NCBI RefSeq assembly: GCF_900156335.1
Contig: NZ_FTMZ01000011.1
Coordinates: forward strand, 30,492 to 94,491
Direction: 5' to 3'
Length of the DNA: 64,000 bases
DNA from: Sphaerotilus natans
GTDB lineage: Bacteria > Pseudomonadota > Gammaproteobacteria > Burkholderiales > Burkholderiaceae_C
Below the pieces are notes generated by a model that saw nothing but the letters and a program-made list of their open reading frames with translations, did no database searches and was not told the origin of the DNA. This document shows, piece after piece, positions 55,930 to 63,361 of this stretch; position 1 is the stretch's first letter; each line of letters starts with the position of its first letter. Position numbers and translations under genes: made by a program.

Positions 55930-56484
55930 TCAACGCACCAGCGGCAGCAGCGCCCGGAAGTCCGCGGTGCCAGCGCGCTCCAGCCACTCGTAGATCACCA
56001 TCTCGGTGGTGACGAGCTCGGCGCCGTGGCGGGCCAGCCGCGCCAGGCCCGCCTCCCGGTTCGCCCGGGTGCGCGAGGCGCTGGCGTCGGCCACCACCGC
56101 CAGCGCGAAGCCGGCCTCGATCAGGCCCAGGCCGGTCTGCAGCACGCAGATGTGCGCCTCCATGCCGGTCAGGACGATCCGGTCGCGCCCGAAGCCGCGC
56201 AGCCGCTCCAGGAAACCCGGCTCGCGGGTGGCGCCGAAGTGGATCTTCTCGATCACCGTGGCGCCGGCGGCGGCCATCGGCGCCTGCAGCGGCTCGACCG
56301 TCGCGCCCAGGCCCTGCGGATAGTGCTCGGTCACCAGCACCGGCACCTGCAGGTGCTGCGCCGCCTGCAGCAGCCGGCGGTTGTTCGCCACCGCCGCCGC
56401 ACCCTCGTCGATCGCCGGCGCCAGCAGCGCCTGCACATCGACCACCAGCAGCAGCGAGCGCCGCACATCGATCGTCGTCGGCAT
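55930..56484 (-). CDS. Isochorismatase-family hydrolase (YcaC-like)
   Basis: 184 residues. The cysteine-hydrolase triad is Asp16 (LLLVVDVQ), Lys80 (VIEKIHFGAT) and Cys113 (MEAHICVLQT), as in YcaC and ribonuclease-like isochorismatase homologues. The substrate is unknown. It is close to the 24-nt downstream end of metG (convergent) and divergent from the PH-domain gene. Confidence 0.87.
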   Translation of the reverse strand: MPTTIDVRRSLLLVVDVQALLAPAIDEGAAAVANNRRLLQAAQHLQVPVLVTEHYPQGLGATVEPLQAPMAAAGATVIEKIHFGATREPGFLERLRGFGRDRIVLTGMEAHICVLQTGLGLIEAGFALAVVADASASRTRANREAGLARLARHGAELVTTEMVIYEWLERAGTADFRALLPLVR

Positions 56485-56556
56485 CGTCCTTGTCCTTTCC
56501 GCGGTCCTGTCGTGATCGGACTATGCTGCGCTGCCGCGCCCGTCGCGGCCCATCGG

Positions 56557-56579
56557 TGATTTCTCCAATGATTTCTCCA
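56557..56579 (+). repeat. Tandem 11-bp direct repeat
   Basis: TGATTTCTCCA occurs at 56557-56567 and 56569-56579, a 12-bp period, 18 bp before the PH-domain gene start and in the divergent promoter region with the isochorismatase gene. Confidence 0.6.
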
Positions 56580-56596
56580 GTTCCGGGAGACTGCGC

Positions 56597-57205
56597 ATGT
56601 TCAAGAAGCTCGCCTCCGAAGCCCTCGGCCTGAGCGACATCGGCACCATCATCCAGCCCAAGGACTACGGCAGCGTCGACGCCGACGACTACCTCTTCCA
56701 CGAGGACGGGGAGAAGATCTTCTTCCTGATCAAGTCGCGCAAGGACGAGTACTGCTTCACCAACCTGGCGCTGATCCATGTCGACGGCGACTCGGCGGTG
56801 TCCTCCAAGCGCACCATCCGGCGCCATGACTACGCCGACGCGCGCATCGAGCGCGTCACCATCGAGACCGCCGGCACCGTCGACATGGACGTGGAGCTGA
56901 AGTTCTCGATCGGCGGCACCGCCTTCAGCATCGACGTGCGCAAGCAGTTCCTCGAGCAGCTCAAGGATGTCTACAAGGCGCTGATCGCCATCGGCCGGCT
57001 GCAGGCGCGCGACGAGGACAATCGCAGCCACGCCTTCAAGGTGCTCGGCGCGATGTCGTCGATGTACCGGATCGGCCAGGTCGGCCTGCCGCGCGATCTG
57101 CCCGACCAGTTCAACGCGCTGCTCGACAATCTCAACGAGGCGGTGCATGTGCGCCACACCCGGCGCGACTTCGGCGAGGTGTTCAGCCGCTACATCCACG
57201 GCTGA
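56597..57205 (+). CDS. Bacterial PH-domain protein (YvbH-like)
   Basis: 202 residues. The first 120 residues (MFKKLASEALGLSDIGTII, DYLFHEDGEKIFFLIKSRKDEYCFTNLALIHVDGDSAVSSKRTI region, quoted in part) fit the bacterial PH domain family bPH_1. The C-terminal helices (YKALIAIGRL and DLPDQFNALLDNLNEAVHV) fit the YvbH extension used for oligomerisation. No signal peptide or membrane segment is present, so it is cytosolic. GGGAG precedes the ATG. Its last 16 bp overlap the convergent TetR gene. The cellular role is unknown. Confidence 0.82.
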   Translation: MFKKLASEALGLSDIGTIIQPKDYGSVDADDYLFHEDGEKIFFLIKSRKDEYCFTNLALIHVDGDSAVSSKRTIRRHDYADARIERVTIETAGTVDMDVELKFSIGGTAFSIDVRKQFLEQLKDVYKALIAIGRLQARDEDNRSHAFKVLGAMSSMYRIGQVGLPRDLPDQFNALLDNLNEAVHVRHTRRDFGEVFSRYIHG

Positions 57206-57807
57206 GCGTCACCGCCCAGCATCCGCACCCACTGGCGCGCCAGCGCGGCCGGGCTCAGCCCGCCATCGGGCCGGTACCAGAGCCGGGTGCCGTTGAGCGC
57301 CACCAGCAGGTTGAGCCGCAGCACCCGGCGGTCCAGATCGGCCGGCAGGGGCAGCGCCTCGACCAGCTGCGCCCACAGCGCCTCGTACTGGCGCCGCAGC
57401 GGCGCCAGCACCGCATGCACCGGGCCGTCGCGCGGCGCCATCAGCCCCTGGCCGGTGACGCGGGCGATCGGGTCCCCGCCGAGCATCTCCTGCAGATGCG
57501 CCGCCAGCGCGGCCTCCAGCCGCGGCCACGGCCCCTCGACGCCGGCGAGCGCACGCTCGACCACCGCCTGCATGCGCAGGTAGCCGGTGCGGTGCACCTC
57601 CAGGTAGAGCGCCTCCTTCGACTCGACATGGTGGTAGACCGAGCCCGCCAGGATGCCGGCCTCCTCGGCGATCTGGCGCAGCGTGGCGGCCTTGAAGCCA
57701 CGCGCGTCGAACACCCGGGCCGCCGCCTGCAGCAGATGCTGCTTGCGCGCGGAGGGCTCGGGGGCGGCATCGGCCGGCGCGGCGAGAGGCAGATCGGGAT
57801 CAGGCAT
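57190..57807 (-). CDS. TetR-family regulator divergent from the esterase operon
   Basis: 205 residues. Helix-turn-helix: LLQAAARVFDARGFKAATLRQ and IAEEAGILAGSVYHHVESKEALY. The C-terminal domain is of the TetR_C_33-like kind with ALNGTRLWYRPDGGLSPAALA near its end. It is divergent from the tannase-like gene with a near-perfect palindrome in between, so it probably represses that operon and perhaps itself. A -10 box lies 8 nt before its ATG. The ligand is unknown. Confidence 0.9.
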   Translation of the reverse strand: MPDPDLPLAAPADAAPEPSARKQHLLQAAARVFDARGFKAATLRQIAEEAGILAGSVYHHVESKEALYLEVHRTGYLRMQAVVERALAGVEGPWPRLEAALAAHLQEMLGGDPIARVTGQGLMAPRDGPVHAVLAPLRRQYEALWAQLVEALPLPADLDRRVLRLNLLVALNGTRLWYRPDGGLSPAALARQWVRMLGGDAQPWM

Positions 57808-57815
57808 GGAGCGCG

Positions 57816-57821
57816 ATTCTA
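57816..57821 (-). promoter_or_regulatory. -10 element 8 nt before the TetR start
   Basis: TAGAAT on the minus strand, then eight bases and the ATG at 57807, predicting a leaderless transcript. Confidence 0.45.
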
Positions 57822-57892
57822 GGCAGAGCGGATCTGCGGGTTTGTGCGCATGGAAGCGTTTCCCGTCGCTGCCTACAGTCGCGCCACGAAGA

Positions 57893-57910
57893 ACCAAACA
57901 ATTGTTAGGT
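57893..57910 (+). promoter_or_regulatory. Near-perfect 18-bp palindrome, probable TetR operator
   Basis: ACCAAACAATTGTTAGGT: the half-sites ACCAAACAA and TTGTTAGGT match at 8 of 9 positions. It starts 86 bp from the TetR start and ends 7 bp before the esterase start, downstream of a plausible -10 (TACAGT at about 57874). Confidence 0.65.
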
Positions 57911-57917
57911 CACAGAG

Positions 57918-59648
57918 ATGATGCCTGCTGTCTCGCCCTCGCCCATCCGTCCGCTTCCTCTGGCACTGGCTGCCGCCGCGCTGCTGGGCGGGTGTGCCGG
58001 CCTGCCCGGTCCGGCCAGCCCGGCGGCGCCCGTCACCCCGATGGCCGCGGCCCGGCCCGGCGCGCTGCAGCAGTGCGCCGAGCTGGCCGCGAGCTTCCGC
58101 TTCGCGCACACCCGCCTCACCGCCGCCGAGCCGGTCGCTGCCGACGCGCTGAAGATCGCCGGCCAGCCGGTGGGCGCGCACTGCCGGATCACCGGCGTGA
58201 TGCACGAGCGCACCAGCCCGGTCGACGGCCAGCGCTACGCGATCGGCTTCGAGATGCGCCTGCCGCAGGCCTGGAACGGCCGCTTCCTCTACCAGGCCAA
58301 CGGCGGCCTGGACGGCCTGCTGGTGCCCGCCACCGGGCCGGTCGGCGGCCGCGGCGGCCTGACCAACGCGCTGCAGCAGGGCTTCGCGGTGATCAGCTCG
58401 GACGCCGGGCATGACGTGAAGCAGCTGCCGCTGTTCGGTCTGGACCCGCAGGCGCGCCTCGACTACGGCTATCAGGCCGTGGCCAAGCTCACGCCGATGG
58501 CCAAGGCGCTGGTCGCGGCCGGCTACGGCCGACCGGCGGATCGCGCCTACTTCAGCGGCTGCTCCAACGGCGGGCGTCATGCCTTCGTGACCGCCGCGCG
58601 GCTGCCCGAGGCCTATGACGGCATCCTGGCCGGCGCGCCCGGCTACAACCTGCCGCAGGCGGCGGTCGCGCAGATTCACGGCGCACAGCAATTCGCCCGC
58701 GTCGCCACCGATCCGAAGGACCTGAAGACGGCGATCACGCCCGCCGAGCGCCAGTTCTTCGCGCAAAAGCTGCTGGCACGCTGCGACACGCTCGACGGCG
58801 TGGCCGACGGCATGGTGCAGGACGTGGCCGCCTGCCAGAAGGCCTTCGACCTGCAGCGCGACGTGCCCGCCTGCGACGGCAACACCCGCACCGGCCAGTG
58901 CCTGACCGGCGCGCAGAAGACCGCGCTGGGCCAGGTGCTGGCTGGCGCCCGCGACTCGGCGGGCCGGGCGCTCTACACGAGCTTCCCGGCCGACCCCGGC
59001 TTCGTGTCCGAGGACTGGGCCAACTGGAAGTTCGTCTACTCGGTGAGCAACCGCGATCCGGTCGCGCTCGGCTACGTCTTCATGGTGCCGCCGGCGCCGA
59101 AGGAGATGCTGAAGGACACGCTCGGCTATGCGCTGAGCTTCCATCTGGACCGCGACGCCCCCGGCATCTTCCGCACCGATGCGACCTTCACCGAATCGGC
59201 GATGCAGTTCATGACGCCACCGAAGCCGGCCGAGCTCGGCGCGCTGCGCGCACGCGGCGCCAAGATGCTGGTCTGGCACGGCACCAGCGATGGCGTGTTC
59301 TCCACCGACGCCAGCGTCGCCTGGTACCGGGACCTGCAGAAGAACAGCGGCGGCGATGCCAGCGACTTCGCGCAGCTCTACCTGGTGCCCGGCATGAACC
59401 ACTGCGGCGGCGGCCCCGCGACCGACCAGTTCAATCTGCTGCAGCCGCTGGTGGACTGGGTGGAAAAGGGCCAGGCCCCCGCCGGGGTGACCGCCCAGGT
59501 GCGCGGCCCCGGCAACCCCGGCGGCGCCAACACCGAGCTGCCTGCGGGCTGGTCGCCCGAGCGCAGCCGCCCGCTGTGCGCCTGGCCGAAGGTCGCGCGC
59601 TACGCCGGCGGCGACCTCGAGCGCGCCACGAGCTTCCGCTGCGAATGA
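57918..59648 (+). CDS. Tannase/MHETase-family esterase, predicted lipoprotein
   Basis: 576 residues. A lipobox LLGGC (Cys26) ends the signal. The alpha/beta-hydrolase core has the family's CS-D-HC set: C215-S216 in GCSNGGR, Asp458 in WHGTSDGVF and H495-C496 in PGMNHCGGG. Shared blocks with MHETase and feruloyl esterases are FGLDPQARLDYGYQ, YDGILAGAPGYNLPQA, CDTLDGVADGMV and YLVPGMNHC. It should cleave aromatic esters at the cell surface. It is divergent from a TetR gene and overlaps the coding start region of the DUF3237 gene. Confidence 0.9.
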   Translation: MMPAVSPSPIRPLPLALAAAALLGGCAGLPGPASPAAPVTPMAAARPGALQQCAELAASFRFAHTRLTAAEPVAADALKIAGQPVGAHCRITGVMHERTSPVDGQRYAIGFEMRLPQAWNGRFLYQANGGLDGLLVPATGPVGGRGGLTNALQQGFAVISSDAGHDVKQLPLFGLDPQARLDYGYQAVAKLTPMAKALVAAGYGRPADRAYFSGCSNGGRHAFVTAARLPEAYDGILAGAPGYNLPQAAVAQIHGAQQFARVATDPKDLKTAITPAERQFFAQKLLARCDTLDGVADGMVQDVAACQKAFDLQRDVPACDGNTRTGQCLTGAQKTALGQVLAGARDSAGRALYTSFPADPGFVSEDWANWKFVYSVSNRDPVALGYVFMVPPAPKEMLKDTLGYALSFHLDRDAPGIFRTDATFTESAMQFMTPPKPAELGALRARGAKMLVWHGTSDGVFSTDASVAWYRDLQKNSGGDASDFAQLYLVPGMNHCGGGPATDQFNLLQPLVDWVEKGQAPAGVTAQVRGPGNPGGANTELPAGWSPERSRPLCAWPKVARYAGGDLERATSFRCE

Positions 59649-59674
59649 GCCCGAACCCGCCCCAGGAGACCACC

Positions 59675-60244
59675 ATGCCCGCCCCCCTCGCATCCGGCCG
59701 ACGCCACTGGCTGCTCGGCGCCGCGGCAGCCGCGACCGCCGCCGCCCTGCCCGCCCAGGCGCAGCCCGCCGCCACGCCCGTGCCGCCCGCCTCGCCGCTG
59801 GGCACCGACGTGCCGATCAGCGCGCCGCGCACCGAGTTCGTCTACGAATCGATCGTCGACATCGCCGACATGGTGACGATCGGCCCGGGCCCGCTGGGCG
59901 AGCGCCGCATCGTGCCGATCACCGGCGGCGAGTTCGCCGGCCCCGGCCTGAAGGGCACGGTGCTGCCCGGCGGCGCCGACCGCCAGCTGGTGCGCCGCGA
60001 CGGCGCGCGGCTGCTCGACGCGCTCTACGAGCTGAAGACCGACGACGGCGCGATCATCACCGTGCACAACCAGGTGCTGGTGCGCACCGCGCCGGGCCAG
60101 CCGCGCTACGCCGCCTCGCACATCCACCTGAGCGCGCCCGACGGCAAGTACGGCTGGCTCAACGACTGCGTCTACACCGGCACGCTCGACAGCCTGCGCC
60201 CGAAGCGCAACGCGGTGCTGATCCGGGTGTTCCGGATCGTCTGA
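59675..60244 (+). CDS. DUF3237 protein with twin-arginine-like signal
   Basis: 189 residues. The start at 59675 follows CAGGAG; the earlier ATG at 59645 overlaps the esterase stop. The N-terminus (SGRRHWLLGAAAAATAAALP, then AQAQ) looks like a signal, with a twin-arginine possibly for Tat export. The DUF3237 core follows: FVYESIVDIADMVTIGPGPLGERR, VRRDGARLLDALYELKTDDGA and the C-terminal NDCVYTGTLDSLRP. These beta-barrel proteins have no proven activity but occur with aromatic-degradation genes. It is co-transcribed with the esterase. Confidence 0.85.
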   Translation: MPAPLASGRRHWLLGAAAAATAAALPAQAQPAATPVPPASPLGTDVPISAPRTEFVYESIVDIADMVTIGPGPLGERRIVPITGGEFAGPGLKGTVLPGGADRQLVRRDGARLLDALYELKTDDGAIITVHNQVLVRTAPGQPRYAASHIHLSAPDGKYGWLNDCVYTGTLDSLRPKRNAVLIRVFRIV

Positions 60245-60442
60245 TCAGGATCGCCTGAGCGCGGCCGGCGCACGCCGGCAGGCCTCGGAGCAGTACTTCA
60301 CCTCGTCCCAGCAGCGCGCCCAGGCGCGCCGCCAGCTCATCTCGCGTCCGCAGGCGGCACAGGGCTTGCTCGGCAGGCTGGACTTGTTGCCGCGAAAGCC
60401 GCGCGGCGACGACGATGACGAGGAAGGTGAACGCGAGGACAT
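60245..60442 (-). CDS. DUF2256 zinc-finger-like small protein
   Basis: About 65 residues. KSSLPSKPCAACGREMSWRRAWARCWDEVKYCSEACRR is the DUF2256 signature (quoted in part: KPCAACGREMSWRR, WDEVKYCSEACRR), with four cysteines likely binding zinc. A Ser/Arg-rich head precedes it. The start at 60442 is the best ATG near the motif; the exact start is uncertain. Function is unknown. It converges on the DUF3237 gene with no gap. Confidence 0.75.
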   Translation of the reverse strand: MSSRSPSSSSSSPRGFRGNKSSLPSKPCAACGREMSWRRAWARCWDEVKYCSEACRRAPAALRRS

Positions 60443-60539
60443 GACCGATCCAGAGACACGGCGCCCATCGTCGGTGATCCGGCCCGAGCGGGCATCGGCG
60501 CACGCGCATTCACCGATCCTCAGCCGCACCATCGCGATG

Positions 60540-60545
60540 CACAAT
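60540..60545 (+). promoter_or_regulatory. -10-like element before the small ORF upstream of sulP
   Basis: CACAAT lies nine bases before the ATG at 60555, so an mRNA starting near 60552 would begin almost at that codon. No clear -35 was seen. Confidence 0.3.
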
Positions 60546-60554
60546 CGCGACACC

Positions 60555-60662
60555 ATGCACGCGGTGCCCCGCCCGAAAGACGCCGTCCGGCCCCTGAGCC
60601 GGCGCCGGCGCTTCATCGCGCTGCGTCACCACTGCGGCCCGCCGGCGCGCGCTTCCCGCTGA
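60555..60662 (+). CDS. 35-codon Arg-rich leader ORF upstream of the SulP gene
   Basis: The ORF encodes [20 protein letters not shown] then [15 protein letters not shown]. It has no Shine-Dalgarno but is placed as a leaderless reading frame (an in-frame ATG at 60537 would extend it by six residues). It ends 66 nt before the sulP GTG, and a hairpin at 60674-60701 lies between. The high Arg content and the single Cys after two His suggest a regulatory leader peptide for a sulfur-related transporter. This is inference; a random ORF in GC-rich DNA is not excluded. Confidence 0.4.
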   Translation: MHAVPRPKDAVRPLSRRRRFIALRHHCGPPARASR

Positions 60663-60673
60663 CCCCTCGACCG

Positions 60674-60701
60674 CCTCGGCGGGCGCCTTTCCCGCCCGAG
60701 G
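60674..60701 (+). promoter_or_regulatory. Hairpin in the sulP leader
   Basis: CCTCGG / CCGAGG, one bulge, then CGGG / CCCG with a 7-nt loop. It lies between the small ORF and the CGGAG ribosome binding site of sulP, where it could act as an attenuation or anti-termination element. Confidence 0.4.
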
Positions 60702-60727
60702 CTCCGTCCCGTCTCCGGAGTGCCCGC

Positions 60728-62518
60728 GTGAAGTCCCGTTCCCTGTCCACCCTGTCCGAGGTGCTCGCCGCCCTGCCCGAGCGGCTGCACCGCTTCCGTC
60801 CCCGGCTGCTCGACAGTCTGCGCGGCTACGATCGCAGCCGCTTCCTGACCGACCTGGGCGCTGGCGCCACGGTGGGCATCGTCGCGCTGCCGCTGGCGAT
60901 GGCCTTCGCGATCGCCAGCGGCGTCAAGCCCGAGCAGGGCCTGTACACCGCGATCATCGCCGGCTTCCTGATCTCGCTGCTGGGCGGATCGAACGTGCAG
61001 ATCGGCGGTCCGGCCGGCGCCTTCATCGTCATCGTCTTCGGCATCATCGAGCGCCACGGCCTGGCCAACCTGCTGATCGCGACGATGCTGGCCGGCGTGC
61101 TGCTGTTCCTGATGGGCCTGCTGAAGCTGGGCGGGCTGGTGCGCTACATCCCGGTGTCGATCGTCATCGGCTTCACCAACGGCATTGCGGTGCTGATCGC
61201 GCTGTCGCAGCTGCGCGACCTGCTCGGGCTGGACATCACGAAGATGCCGGCCGACTTCTTCGCCCAGATCCACACGCTGTGGCTGCACCGCGCGAGCTTC
61301 AACCCTTGGGCCTTCGGCCTGGGCAGCCTCTGCCTGGCCGGGCTGTTCGTCTGGGCACGCATCTTCAAGCCGGGCACCTTCCTGCCGCGCGAGATCGTCG
61401 AGGGCCGCAGCGCCCGGGTGGTCTCGCGCCTGCCCGGCCCGATCGTCGCGCTGGTCACGCTGACGGCCTTCAGCACGCTGCTGGGACTGCCGGTGGAGAC
61501 GATCGGCTCGCGCTTCGGCGGCATTCCGCAGTCGCTGCCCGATTTCGAGCCGCCCGACTTCGACTGGGCCACCGCCAAGCAGCTGCTGATGCCGACGCTG
61601 ACCATCGCGCTGCTGGGCGCGATCGAGTCTCTCTTGTGCGCGCGGGTGGCCGACAACATGATCGACGCGCCCCGCCACGACCCGAACCAGGAGCTGATGG
61701 CCCAGGGCGTGGCCAATGTGGTCGTGCCCTTCTTCGGCGGCATTCCGGCCACCGGAACGATCGCGCGCACCGTGACGAACGTGCGCGCCGGCGCCACCTC
61801 GCCGGTGGCGGGCATGCTGCATGCGCTGATCCTGCTGCTGATCATGCTGGCCGCCGCACCGCTGGCGCTGCATGTGCCGCTGGCGGTGCTGGCCGGCATC
61901 CTGCTGTTCGTCGCCTGGAACATGGGCGAATGGCACGAGTTCGCCCGGCTGCGGCACTTCAAGCTGCCCTACCGCTCGGTGCTGCTGGGCACCTTTTTCC
62001 TGACGGTGATCTTCGACCTGACGGTGGCGGTCGAGGTCGGGCTGCTGCTGGCCTGCGGCTTCTTCATCTGGCGCATGAGCCAGCTGTTCTCGATCGAGCG
62101 CCTGGCACCCGACCCCGAGATCGACGTCACCACCTTCCAGGACACCCTGCCCGGCGCCCAGGCCGGCATCGAGGTGCACAGCCTCTACGGCACGCTGTTC
62201 TTCGGCGCGATCGGCAAGGTCGAGACGCTGGCCGAGCGGCTGCGCCCCGACACCCGGGTGCTGGTGCTGGAGATGCACCGGCTGATCTCGGTCGACAGCT
62301 CCGGCGTCGACGCGCTGGTGCAGCTGCATCGCCAGCTGCAGCGCCGCGGCGTGCGGCTGATCGTCGCGGCGCTCAACACGCAGCCGCGCTCGCTGCTGGA
62401 GCGCTCGGGCTTCGTCGCGCAGCTGGGAACCCATGGCGTGGCCCCCAGCCTCGGCGCGGCGATGGAAGCCGCGGCCCTGGCCGGCGCCGCGCCCCCCGCT
62501 ACCATGCGCGCACCATGA
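60728..62518 (+). CDS. SulP-family anion transporter with STAS domain
   Basis: 596 residues with 10-12 hydrophobic segments (about 40-430) and a cytosolic STAS domain at the C-terminus ([21 protein letters not shown]). [35 protein letters not shown] (in part [17 protein letters not shown]) is the SulP N-terminal motif and [17 protein letters not shown] follows. Members carry sulfate, bicarbonate or dicarboxylates; the substrate is not readable. GTG is the start, preceded by CGGAG. The stop overlaps xthA as ATGA. Confidence 0.9.
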   Translation: MKSRSLSTLSEVLAALPERLHRFRPRLLDSLRGYDRSRFLTDLGAGATVGIVALPLAMAFAIASGVKPEQGLYTAIIAGFLISLLGGSNVQIGGPAGAFIVIVFGIIERHGLANLLIATMLAGVLLFLMGLLKLGGLVRYIPVSIVIGFTNGIAVLIALSQLRDLLGLDITKMPADFFAQIHTLWLHRASFNPWAFGLGSLCLAGLFVWARIFKPGTFLPREIVEGRSARVVSRLPGPIVALVTLTAFSTLLGLPVETIGSRFGGIPQSLPDFEPPDFDWATAKQLLMPTLTIALLGAIESLLCARVADNMIDAPRHDPNQELMAQGVANVVVPFFGGIPATGTIARTVTNVRAGATSPVAGMLHALILLLIMLAAAPLALHVPLAVLAGILLFVAWNMGEWHEFARLRHFKLPYRSVLLGTFFLTVIFDLTVAVEVGLLLACGFFIWRMSQLFSIERLAPDPEIDVTTFQDTLPGAQAGIEVHSLYGTLFFGAIGKVETLAERLRPDTRVLVLEMHRLISVDSSGVDALVQLHRQLQRRGVRLIVAALNTQPRSLLERSGFVAQLGTHGVAPSLGAAMEAAALAGAAPPATMRAP

Positions 62519-63285
62519 AACTTGCCACCTGGAACGTCAATTCGCTGTCGGTGCGGCTGCCGCAGCTGCTCGACTGGCTCGCCGCCGCCTCGCCCGACAT
62601 CGTCGTGCTGCAGGAAACCAAGCTGACCGACGACAAGTTCCCCGCCGAGGCGCTGCAGGCCGCCGGCTACGGCTGCGCCTGGTTCGGCCAGAAGACCTAC
62701 AACGGCGTGGCGCTGCTGGCCCGCTCGGGCCAGGCGATCACCGACATCACCCGCAACATTCCCGGCCTCGACGACCCGCAGGCGCGCGTGATCGCCGCGA
62801 CGGTCGGAGGCGTGCGCATCGTCGGCGCCTACTTTCCCAATGGCCAGGCGCCGGATTCGGAGAAGTTCGTCTACAAGCGGGCGTGGCTGGCCGCGCTGCA
62901 GCGCTGGCTGGCGCAGGAGCTGGCCGCGCATCCGGCGCTGGCGCTGATGGGCGACTTCAACATCGCGCCCGAGGACCGCGACGTGCACGACCCGGTCGCC
63001 TGGGCCGGCCAGATCCACTGCACCGACGAGGAGCGCGCCGCCTTCCGCGCGCTGCTCGATCTGGGCCTGAGCGATGCGTTCCGCCTGTTCGAGCAGCCCG
63101 AGCGCAGCTGGAGCTGGTGGGACTACCGCAACCTGGCGTTCCGGCGCAACCAGGGCCTGCGCATCGACCACATCCTGCTGAGCGCACCGCTGGCCGCACG
63201 CGCCTCGGCCTGCGGCATCGACCGCGGCCCGCGCCGCAACGAGCGCCCGAGCGATCACGCGCCGGTCTGGGTGACGCTGCGATAG
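62515..63285 (+). CDS. xthA: Exodeoxyribonuclease III (AP endonuclease)
   Basis: 256 residues of the exonuclease III/APE fold. [21 protein letters not shown] (start), ETKLTDDKF with the metal Glu, [23 protein letters not shown], and the C-terminal HAPVWVTL with Asp/His. It repairs abasic sites and 3' blocked ends. It overlaps the sulP stop codon, so the repair gene is translated with the transporter, an odd pairing. Confidence 0.95.
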   Translation: MKLATWNVNSLSVRLPQLLDWLAAASPDIVVLQETKLTDDKFPAEALQAAGYGCAWFGQKTYNGVALLARSGQAITDITRNIPGLDDPQARVIAATVGGVRIVGAYFPNGQAPDSEKFVYKRAWLAALQRWLAQELAAHPALALMGDFNIAPEDRDVHDPVAWAGQIHCTDEERAAFRALLDLGLSDAFRLFEQPERSWSWWDYRNLAFRRNQGLRIDHILLSAPLAARASACGIDRGPRRNERPSDHAPVWVTLR

Positions 63286-63299
63286 CAGGACAAACAGCG

Positions 63300-63324
63300 A
63301 AAAAAGGCGCCCCGCAGGGCGCCT
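63300..63324 (-). terminator. Rho-independent terminator of the PEP-CTERM gene
   Basis: On the minus strand: AGGCGCCC-TGCG-GGGCGCCT (8-bp arms, 63305-63324) followed by a run of six T. It ends transcripts from the PEP-CTERM gene and may also block plus-strand read-through from xthA. Confidence 0.85.
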
Positions 63325-63361
63325 GTCAATTCATGCCGGGAGAAGAACGGTCAGAAGGCGC

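Noticed and set aside
60159-60509. Minus-strand ORF overlapping the DUF3237 and DUF2256 genes
   Set aside because: It overlaps both genes in another frame, and the DUF2256 frame carries a recognisable cysteine motif.
60626-62434. 602-codon minus-strand frame over sulP
   Set aside because: Gln/Asp/His-rich shadow of a membrane transporter gene.
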